This document shows, piece after piece, positions 10,944 through 21,255 of a stretch of DNA of 64,000 bases (positions are counted from its first letter, which is position 1; every line of letters begins with the position of its first letter). The stretch is from Nematostella vectensis (lineage: Eukaryota; Cnidaria; Anthozoa; Actiniaria; Edwardsiidae). The stretch lies in the NCBI RefSeq assembly GCF_932526225.1, contig NC_064034.1, positions 17,806,887-17,870,886 on the forward strand. Reading direction: 5' to 3'. Both the position numbers and the translations under genes were made by a program. The notes beneath the pieces are model-generated. The model worked only from the letters and a program-made list of their open reading frames with translations. It was not told the DNA's origin and ran no database searches.

Positions 10944-13900
10944 ATGGCCGAGACATTTTATGCAGTACTGTTGTGCGTTTTCGGCGCAATTGTTCAGCGA
11001 TGGTCTGTATCTCTTGGGCCGTACTCTGGTAAGGATTTATGAATGAGAGTTGTAAAAATGAGAGGTTCTGAAGAAACAAACTTTGTGGACATTTGTGAAC
11101 ATATGTGCAAATTCCTGTCTATCAGGTGCAGGGAAGAAGCCAATGTTTGGTGACTATGAAGCACAGAGACACTGGCAGGAGATAACATATAACCTTCCTA
11201 TAAACCAATGGTATGTGTACCCGAGTGGGGGTGGGGTGGGGGCGTATTAATTTTTGTTATCTCATTTAAATTTAACCTTGTACATAAACCTCAGATTGGC
11301 TTTTATAACATATTTCACACAAACACCTTGTGCTGGTGAATGCAAGTACAAAATCATCTTTCAAGTTTTAAATGTGTCATTCTTGAGAAATCACAATAGC
11401 CACTTTTTACCCATTTTTTTAAATATAAAAATGATCTTTTCAATACAGATTGAATTCCCTTTTGATAACAAAAAAAAAGGAATATTGCACTTGTCTTATG
11501 TCATTGTTTTTGTGTCTTTTAAATCAAATTTTGTAACCCTTAAATGTAGGTATTTCAACTCCTTGGATAATAACCTGCTGTATTGGGGACTGGATTACCC
11601 ACCACTCACCGCCTACCATAGCTGGCTCTGTGGTGCCATGTAAGTGTATGCCGTGTGGATGTTTCTAGAAAATCATTATACTACAGGGCTAATAATTGCT
11701 TGTTCTTAGTTAAAGTGTTTCTGAAGCGAAAATCGTGTCAGGCTGTTCTTAGGCTTATTTTAAAATTCAATCTTTGCTTAATATTGTAAAAGAAAAATCA
11801 AAATAAAAGATTATGAGGAACATGATGCAATTATTCTTCAAAGAGAGGTAACAACTGCGACAAAAATACAGCGAAATTACGTCATAGGCACCCCCCGTGT
11901 TTCGTCACACGGTTGCTTACTATGCTGAAGGAGCCATTTTGAATCGATCATTGACCGAAAAGTTCACTAGTTTGCCCTACTATTTGTTGCGTTTATATTC
12001 TTACAATGTCTGATTACAACAAATAGTCTAGTAAAGGGTCATATAAAACTCTTCGGGAGGCAACAGGAGTGAATTTGGATCGAAAGGAGCAGTGCATTCC
12101 CTTGGAGCTGAACAGGTGAGAGTCGTTTGCACGATGCATGGAGAAATGAGTTGAATACAAAATGATCGGTTGGATCTACCTTGGGAGAGGATAATCACGG
12201 CTTCCAGGGCAGTTTTTCAGAAGTCTAAGACTTGTGGTGAGTTTATTTTTCTGTACTCAAGCTGTGATCTGGGTGCAAGTAAATACGATAATACTCTCAA
12301 CGAAGCTGCACTTTTTAGCTGGTTTTCAGTAGCAATCCGAAAAGAAATCATACATCACATCATAAAGTTACCTTCTATTTTGTATTTAACAAAATGAATG
12401 CAATTTATTCAACTAGCAAAACATAATTGTGAAACATAATCCATCTAGTTATGAAAAAGTCAAAATGGGGACTCATAATTTACTTAACTTAAGTTATATA
12501 TATAAAGTATTTTATACCGTTTTGTAATAAAAAAAAACAATGCACTGTATTTAAATAGCAAAACGTTATTGTGAAACCTAATCCATATAGTTCAGGTGTA
12601 ATAAGGATTCTGTTGACTTGGATAATTTGTTAGGATCCATAATTTCTTATCTAAAAATGCTTAATCAGAGTTATCATGTTGACTTTTATAATTTTCTTTT
12701 TTTAGATAATGACTCTCTTTTTTTCAGTTTTGCAGATGCTGGGCTTCTGTTTATGTGCACTTGAGGGCCCTGAGATAGAGTATTAACAAACATTCCTTAA
12801 TTTTGTAAAAATCATTGAGAGGCACAGTAATGCTACAGGGTACTGTACTCGATTTTAAGTCAACATCAGCTTGGTTTATGTGAGGGACTCATCTTCATTA
12901 GTTTTCATGAAATATTACCAGTAAATACAAAGCAAGGAAACACTGGCCAAATATATAAGCTTCAGTGATATTGCTCTCATTTCATCTTCATAATAATGGA
13001 CATTGCACTTGCCATGTCCATTACAAACTCACCATGATTGTGCATTGCGTAAAATTAAAGGTTTACTCACTCATTTCAAATTTAAGTTACTCCGAAAACC
13101 TTAGATTGGCTGTACAGCATACATACCCCTTTTCTTTAGCATAGTCTTGTGCAAAATGTTCTTGATTGAGATTATCCACAAGATTATTGATTCCAATATT
13201 TATTCACCTTGGAAAGCAGTGACTCCAATTTATAGAAGGCTGCTTGTTTGATACCAAGTCACAAATGTGACCATGAATAGTCACTAACTCTTGAGTGTCT
13301 AGCCAGTGTATGTGCTATAGTATGTTATGCAACAAGCTTTTATTTTCAAGCTGATAACAGTCAATTCAGGCTTCATTTCATTTTAATTTTAAATTTTAAT
13401 TTTGTGACTGAAAAGTTCTTTCTTTGATCTTTGACATCTGCATTTTGTCTTTGATTAGCTAGAAATACTATTATTTTTTTAACTGGATCACTGTTTTCAT
13501 TTCTTCTTGTTTTCTTTCACCATTGCTGATGACTCTACATGGCGCTTTGGGGTATTTGAAACTTATCCCTTGGTTGCACTTTGTTAGGAAACTCCCCCCT
13601 GTTCATCCAAATGGACAAACATGAAGAAACGTGCCCCCCCCAACACCACAAAATACTAGGAATCAATGATGCTTCATGGCTGAAAATACTAGGAATCAAT
13701 GATGCTTCATGGCTGAAAATACTAGGAATCAATGATGCTTCATGGCTGAAAATACTAGGAATCAATGATGCTTCATGGCTGAAAATACTAGGAATCAATG
13801 ATGCTTCATGGCTGAAAATACTAGGAATCAATGATGCTTCATGGCTGAAAATACTAGGAATCAATGATGCTTCATGGCTGAAATTATCATCCAAATCCTA

Positions 13901-16900
13901 GGAAAGTCGAACTCAGTTTGAGTTGATATAGTTCGAGTTATCAGGGCCCCAACCTTCCAAATAAAAACAATGGAATTGCACGTTTCTCATAGGATGGCTT
14001 GATATTAGATCATTTATGGTAGAAGACAAGGGTCTATTTGGTATCATCATGTTGTATGGTTTCTGTCAGGGCATATACATAAAAAGTCCTCTCTTTTGTA
14101 CCCTACATAAATTTAACCCCAGAATAACAACAGAACACACAACAATTTGTATTAATACTCTGCTTCTGGGCAGGATATGGAATAAAATCAAAACACTCCT
14201 AGGAATATTTAACCCCCTCGCTTCTAATTTCACAATGATTACGCTGGGCTTCATCAGTTCAATCAAATCATGAATTTTTCGCCCCATCAGCATGTTTTGC
14301 TATTCTAATGGCCCCAGAACGCTTTGAGGGGATTATTATTTTGGTGTGTTTCGTTCCCACCTTGCCTAAACCTGATCGTGTAGGTTCCACTCTACAGCGG
14401 ATTATTTCAAACGACAAAGAACATTGTAAACAACTATTCAGCTCAGATTTTTATAATTATTCAAAAAATCTTCAGCTAGAATTGATAGTCATGTTGAGAC
14501 CCTCTACTATAGATAATTCATAAAGCTTAATTGAATGCGAATTATAAGAAGAACAACAATTAAAAGGCTTGAAAAAGATGACGCGACTCCAACGAGCGCA
14601 CGTGTAAGCGATCAAAACTGAACAAAACGAGACAAATACCTTAACATTTCCTCGACGACTTTGCCTTCTTGATAGACTTATTTCTCTCTAAAATCCTTTC
14701 ACAGTTCGAACCCCACATTGCTCTTAGATTCGCTATCGATTTTTCTGTGCCTAGCTAGAAGAATGTTAACTTTGCGTAACTCGTTGGCTCCGGCGTAGCA
14801 GCTTGTTCAAATTGCCTAAGGTTCGAAAGGTGCAAAATTCTGATTTCCTCAATGATTTTCACACAAGATAAGTCTATTTGCACCGTGTCATTTTAGGGGT
14901 GAAAGGAACATTGACAAGTCAGTTGCTAGGCCGTCATTTTTGCAGCTTTTGTGGCCTCGGGAATCCGCAAAGTAAACTTCTACTGGCTTCTGTTGTGGCC
15001 ATGACCGTTGCCTTCCTTTCGCGCGCTTTTTCTCTTCCCGCTGAGCAAGCAACCGTGTGATGTCACAAGCCCTTCATGATGTCGCACTTGATAGGACAAA
15101 AACACCAACTTCACGCAATATTTTTTCCAATGGGTTTATGTGGATCGAAAAAGCTTTGAAATGTTGTTTCTTTGATATTTGAGGTTTAAAAAAATGATAC
15201 AAAAATGCTATGTTTCCTTTCGCTTCAGTAACACTTTAAACTCACACAACAAAGTTTTCCAAAGTTTTTATCATCAAATACTCTTGCCTGATCAGTCAAT
15301 CTCATCTGTGGCTGAAAAAATCAATATCATTAATAATGATGTAAGCAATATTTTTTTATGCCGCTGCACCCAGTCTATCAGCTGGTATGTATGGATATGG
15401 ATATGTTATTACACTAATCAAATTTTTCATTGAAGATGATATAAAAATGCTTGAAAATTGTTTTTTTATTCTTAGATTGAAGTAAAAAAGATTAGAGACA
15501 ATTATTTTTTGCATTCTGATATATTATTCTTGTTTTAGAGCAAATAACCTAAATCCTGAATGGGTGCAGTTGAATGTATCTAGAGGTTATGAAAGCAGTT
15601 CACATAAACTCTTTATGAGGTATACAGGTATGTATGGCAAGAATTCTGATAATTTGTCATAATTTTATTCTAATACTACATTTCCTTTCTTTTCCTTGTA
15701 GTCCTGCTAGCTGATGTACTGATCTTCATTCCAGCAGTTATGCTATTCTGCTTGCTCTGTCTTTCTGGGAGATCATCACTACAAAAGGTGACACAACTCT
15801 CGTAAAAAGGTTTAATTCTTAATGACAGATTTTTTTATTGGTCTCCCATGAGAGCTTAAAGGGGTGCTTTGTATGCTTTTCCTTAGAATATTCAAGGTTT
15901 GAGGAAACATACAGCCCATACCGCAGTAGTATAATCAATCTATTTCTCTCTGCTTGTGTAAGAATCCAACCTATAATTTTATTGTATTTATCTAATGGAT
16001 GAAATGTTATTTGATAAACCTGTAAGGTTATTTTCTTGTTGTTTTTTGCGTGGGTAATTGTTGTTTATTGGGTAGCTGTTGTTTATCCTTCTTCAGGTGC
16101 TGATTGCTGCCGTCATCTTACTGTACCCTGGACTTACTCTCATTGACCATGGACACTTCCAGTATCCACACCACTACTTGCAAATCCACAACTGTTCCTT
16201 TTTATCTTTTTCATGTTTTATTAAGAAAAGCATTTCTTTTAAATAACATAAAAAATAAAGTTTCCTGCAATAATGGATAATGAAAATATTGATAAGTCTT
16301 CTGTGATCAGACATGAGTAATATGGCTGCCATATATTTTGCTTTTCCTATGAATTTTACTATGATCAATGCTCTCATTGAACGTAGCTACTCCTCATAAG
16401 TAACCAGCTCTATGTTTCAAAATCGCTTATAGGTAAAATAGTCATAGATAACCATTTATGATTGTATGTAGACCCTCATGATTTAGTATCCAGGCTGTAA
16501 TGAGAGTCATTTTCAATATCTAATTCCTAACCACAGTAAAACTGGTGTTTTAAACCATGCTTGAAAACTACAGCTAATTACCACACTCTTTTGCTGAGGT
16601 TAGAGCGTCCTACTGCAAAGATGTGGCTGCTGCTACAAAGGATTAAATGTTGCAATAATTTCTGTTATCACTGTACTGTATATATTGAAGGAACTACACA
16701 ATAAGTCCTTTTATCTTAGGCCTTACAATGTTCAAGATAGCACCTTAATATGCACCACAGATATAATTGCATTAGCCTGGGGTTATGTCTGATCGCCATC
16801 ACATCGCTCTGCATGAAGCATGATGTTCTTGGTTCAATCGCCTTTGTTCTGTCCCTCAGCTACAAACAGATGGAACTCTACCATGCCTTACCGTTCTTCT

Positions 16901-19900
16901 TCTATCTCTTGGGTAGAACTCTCCAAATAGACACCTGGTAGGTGGACAGTTCCGAAGTCTTATATCAATATAGCATGGCATGAAAGGTTTCCACATTTAC
17001 CACTTTTTACAAATGTTACCCAACTAGAGATAAACCCTTAACTACTTTGATACGCAGTTGCTATATATACAAAGCAAGGAAAAAGGTTCAATTCTGACAA
17101 CAAAGATCAAATAAGATTCGCTTGCCATTTTTCAAGAAATATAAACAATACTTTGAACTCACAAGGTCGGCAATTTACCATTATATTTTCTAAATTGAGA
17201 ACTGCTGACTTTAGCAGCATGTCTTAGAAAAGAAGTGATTCTAAAATTATGATGGTGAATGGTGGTTATGGTGTACATACAGTAGACAACAGAAAACATT
17301 CAATTCAGATTTCCTTGCCCTTTCCCAACAAATATAGAATACTTTGAACTCCCAATTTAATGGTTTATTTGAATAAAATGAAAACTGTCAGGCATTTAGT
17401 CGATTGAGGACCTTTTGCAACTGTCAGGCATAAAGCCACTGCCAATTTGATAATCTTTACCAAGTCTGCAGTATTTGCCACTTTTAGTTAAAGCCGTATT
17501 GTCACCAGTCAACTGTTAAAAGACAAAAGAATCTATTAGAATCCAAGATATTTAACAGGCCATCCGCTCTAAATTATCAATCACATCCTCAAAGAAACTT
17601 CCAATCAACACACTGCTTTCAACATTTTGAAATATTTTTCGCATTTTCTGTTAAAAATAATCGGATATTGTTAGGTAATCGACAGGAAGTAAACTGGTGA
17701 CAATGTGGCTTTAAGTACCTGTGTCTTTCAACAGGTCTGGTAGGATCATCAAGCTAGCACAACTTGGTGTTGCTGTTATTGGGACGTTTGTAGTGTGGTG
17801 AGTATAGTTCACAGAGCCTTAATGCATTGCATTAAACACAGAAGCAAAACCATTACAGGCACATGAGGTTAACATGATTTTTTTTATTTTTTCTCAGTTG
17901 GATCCCATTTCTTACGAGTATTCCTAACTTTGTGCAAGTCATACATCGATTGTTTCCATTTTCCAGAGGACTTTTTGAGGTAACCAGAAAGTTTGTTGCC
18001 TGTAGGCCTACTTCTCTGCCCATCCCTTCATCTCTTCCTGCCTTCTAGCACAGGAAATTCTTTGTTTGTCTGCCTGCCTTGTTTTTGGTTTGTTTTAACA
18101 AGTTTTTGTTCACCTTTTAGGATAAAGTCTCAAACTTGTGGTGTGCACTCTCTGTTTTGGTGAAACTGAAAAACATCTTCACGCAACAGCATTTGATTAG
18201 GATAAGGTACATTTCATTTCTGTCTGCATCTACATAATCACCACATTATTTGAAAAATAGTTTTTGTTATGAGCACTGCTGAATGGCAATCTTATTTTCA
18301 ACCATAACTACTACTGATTTGAGCTGATCAACAATCTCTTTCAATATTTACTTTCTGCAGTTTGTGGACCACTGTCATTGCTGTCTTACCATCATCAATT
18401 AATCTATTAAGAAAGCCATCTGAGGATAAATTCTTGATTGCATTGGTAAGAGAAACAAAGTTTGTAATATTTATTACCTAAGAAAATGCTGGGGGAAAGG
18501 GAGGAAAAGTAGAGGTACACAGATTGGAAAAAAGGAGAAATTGATGTTTGTTATATGTATCTTGTAATGTAATGTTAATGATGATACTAATAACAATAAT
18601 TGTTTTGTTTTCAGATAAACTCATCTCTTGGATTCTTCCTATTCTCCTATCAAGTTCATGAAAAGTCAATTTTACTGGTGGCTCTGTAAGTACCTTTATG
18701 TCAAAATTGATTATAACAATTTTATAATGGGAGCTTCATCATGACAAAGAGCATCACATGTGAACTTATTTTGCATGTAGTGTGTCAGGGAAATTTGAAT
18801 TATCAATGTGGTGTATTATTTTGCATGTAAAAAGCCTTTAATAATTGTGTCGTGAAGTGTACAATTATTGTTTGTCCTATTGCTTAAGTTAAAGGAGGTT
18901 GTTTGTCCTGTTTTTAGGCCAGTATGCCTGCTGATAACGTTCAGGCCCCTAGTATGCACATGGTTCCTGCTCATTTCCACATTTAGGTAGGTTTTATTTA
19001 TTTTACTATCTGTGATAGTTCAAGTTTGTCATTTGGATTTAGATTTTGCTTGACTATGTGTCTTGAATTGAGTCTGCAGTTTGGAGCATTGATATTTAAT
19101 TGTTCACTGATTTTGAGGTTGAACACCTTTTCGTTAATTGACATTGATAATGTTTGAAATCGATGCTGATTGACATTGATGTTGTTTGACATTGATGATG
19201 ATTGGTTGGTGTGACAGGCTACACGTGACTGGTATTATTGTGTGTTTGACATTTCACAGTATGTGGCCATTATTGGAAAAGGATGGCCAAGCAATGTCCT
19301 ACCTTCCTGTAATGCTCCTGTTCTATACTGTCTCACACCATGTTCTACACCTGGCCAAGTTCACAGGCCGCATCAAAGGACTGGTACGTCATAACCAGTG
19401 GAGGGGCGAGAGTATCTTAAAGACTGGAAGACCAGGTCAAATGAAATGAGAATGGGCACATGCAAAATGTTGTGAATAAAGAAAGTGGCATCCATGTGAC
19501 GTTCATGGTGTACATCAGCCAGGGCTTCTGGTATTACGAAAAAAACTCAAAATTACGCGGGATTCTTTGCTAAATTACGCGGAAAATCAATCATTACGCG
19601 CTAAATTACGCGGGATTTTGCAATACATTTTTCCTTAAAAATCAAAATTTTGCGGGATTCTTTACTGAATTACGCGCTAAATTACACGGAATATCAACTG
19701 TTACGTCCAAACTACATTTTGTACCGAAGGAAAGCACGAAATAACTTGAAAAGATTAATTTTTTTTTGCGTAAAATATCTTAGGCGAGTTTTCATTGGCT
19801 CCTAGCCACCAGCCAATTAAAAAAGGTATTTTATTATTAGTCCTTGGCCTTCGCGGTTTAGCAAAGAACGCCTAGTCATTTTATTTGTTTTCGAAATTCA

Positions 19901-20562
19901 GTTCGGAATATCGCGCTCTTACTAAGAATATCTCTCTTTTTTTACGAGAAATAGAGGTAAGAACCCTAAAAGAACACATCAGCTGTGCAATTAAATGTTT
20001 TGTCTTTCAAAATTTTGCCAAATTACGCGGGATTACGCGGAGAAAGTCAAATTACGCGCTTCCGCAAAAGCGCGTAATTCCAGAAGCCCTGATCAGCTTT
20101 AAAGCTTTGTAGTGTAACACATCATTTGATGTTCACCTGGGTGATAGTTTAACATTGTTTCTAGGAAACTACTTGTTCTCTAGATTGAAATAAAGATGTC
20201 AGTGCCCACTTATAAGACATGCTATCATTTTTGATGCTGTGTTGTCTCTCAGTTTGTTTCCATTGTAATGGAATGGTTATGTCAGGGCACCCTGAATCCA
20301 TCACTTTCTCTTGTATATTGTAATTAAGACTTTATAACAGTACTTGTTGTCTTAACAGTTCTACTTCTCCATGGTGGGCATGGTTATTATCCATGTGTGC
20401 GCTGCAACCATCCCCTCACCGAGCCGGTATCCTGATCTCTATCCAGTCATAATATCCTTCTACTCTGCTGCACACTTCGGCTGCTTTTTCCTGTACTTCA
20501 ACTACCTCCAGCTTACCCTGCCTGAGCTTGGCTACCCCATTGTCAAGCATAAGCAGCTGTAG
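10944..20562 (+). CDS. ALG6: Dolichyl-P-Glc:Man9GlcNAc2-PP-dolichol alpha-1,3-glucosyltransferase
   Basis: Multipass ER-membrane enzyme (ALG6/ALG8 family) that adds the first glucose to the lipid-linked N-glycan precursor. Fifteen exons: 10944-11028, 11126-11210, 11550-11639, 15539-15627, 15702-15787, 16097-16161, 16761-16937, 17735-17797, 17898-17979, 18121-18206, 18361-18445, 18615-18685, 18918-18986, 19260-19383, 20359-20562 (TAG). They join in frame to 486 residues; the human protein is about 507. Diagnostic strings include [76 protein letters not shown] and [10 protein letters not shown]. Many hydrophobic segments are seen. The start ATG follows a 5-codon uORF at 10875. Intron 3 (11640-15538) is long and carries a 33-bp minisatellite. 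Other introns carry MITEs. Confidence 0.95.
11640..15538. other. Long ALG6 intron 3
   Basis: No ALG6 exon is missing here: the flanking exons join directly in frame at the expected family position. It contains the minisatellite at 13650-13880. A unique-looking patch at about 11870-12120 has an open frame ending in a good donor (AACAG/GTGAGAG at 12115), perhaps a repeat-derived exon remnant. Small ORFs lack recognisable domains. Confidence 0.6.
13650..13880. repeat. 33-bp minisatellite, seven copies
   Basis: Seven consecutive copies of a 33-bp unit beginning AAAATACTAGGAATCAATGA appear identical to each other. Because 33 is a multiple of three, the array is open in frames of both strands, giving an 11-residue repeat ([11 protein letters not shown] on +, [11 protein letters not shown] on -). 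It sits in ALG6 intron 3, so it is probably not translated. Confidence 0.95.
17488..17714. mobile_element. MITE copy 2, AGCCACATTGTCACC termini
   Basis: A 227-bp element in ALG6 intron 7. Left end TTAA-AGCCGTATTGTCACC; right end GGTGACAATGTGGCT-TTAA. A TTAA at each border suggests a piggyBac-type target site. Same family as 8476-8729. Confidence 0.8.
19520..20091. mobile_element. MITE with repeated ATTACGCG subterminal motif
   Basis: The 572-bp element begins CAGGGCTTCTGG and ends CCAGAAGCCCTG, flanked by ATCAGC on both sides (19514-19519, 20092-20097). The motif ATTACGCG or close variants recurs many times near both ends, as expected for transposase binding sites. No transposase ORF. It lies in ALG6 intron 14. 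Confidence 0.8.
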
Positions 20563-21255
20563 TTTGATAGATTACTGACAGAGCAGAGCTCTTCATACGC
20601 CAACTTGCAGATAAAGTGGTTTACGTGTGCGTTGCTCTGCATGACTTGCTGCAAACTTGTTGGAAGTTAGTGAAGGTAGGTAGCTGACTAAGAATAGTAC
20701 CGTGATAGGTAATCACTTACTCTATGGAGATGGTATTAGTCTAATCTAGAGAGTAGAAATGCATGCTCAGGCCCGTAAACAGGGGGGGGGGGGGGTATGG
20801 GGGTTCGGAAGAACCACCCCACTCGACTAGAAGGTTGCTCTTATGAATGAAAATTGAGTACCACTGCGAGCTAGGGCGAGCTACCTAAGAGAAAAAGGTC
20901 CGCTAAATGAGTAAACTAACCCTGCGCTCAAAATCCTGGCTACGGGCCTAATGCTTTTCTTGATTCAGCTTCGATTTCATACACATTATGGTGAAAGGGG
21001 GGGGGCTTAGCAAAAACAATAAATGATTATTACGAGTCTACCAATTTAAACTTGTTCTTACTACGGCCGTGCATTCTGAGCGATTTAGAGAAGAAGAAAA
21101 TATCTTCCCTCTGATTGTCACTAATTCTAATCAATGAGTTGATTACACATTCAAGAGATCCTTCTTTTATTTTTGATACAGTTGCACTGTTGGTGCACAA
21201 AGTGAAATCCATACATGTTATTACATTCTACGCTTGTCAAATTTCATTCCTTGCG
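20563..21255. other. Intergenic region between ALG6 and gene A
   Basis: Convergent 3' ends. It holds a TIR element at 20769-20949. From about 21000 rightwards the sequence matches the region left of gene B (from about 30066), so the duplicated unit starts here. A small minus ORF in the duplicated part is not conserved in B. Confidence 0.6.
20769..20949. mobile_element. TIR element, AGGCCCGTAGCCAGG family
   Basis: Starts AGGCCCGTAAACAGG followed by a long G run and ends CCTGGCTACGGGCCT, an inverted pair. Related elements with the same ends lie at 29265-29627, 29669-30011, 52446-52677 and, more eroded, about 53984-54149 and 56745-56842. Confidence 0.7.

Noticed and set aside
13535..13901. Repeat proteins of about 106-119 residues on both strands
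   Set aside because: They are produced by the 33-bp minisatellite inside ALG6 intron 3, with no splice or start context.
16174..16377. Minus-strand ORF in ALG6 intron 6
   Set aside because: AT-rich chance ORF overlapping the region just after an ALG6 donor, with no conserved content.
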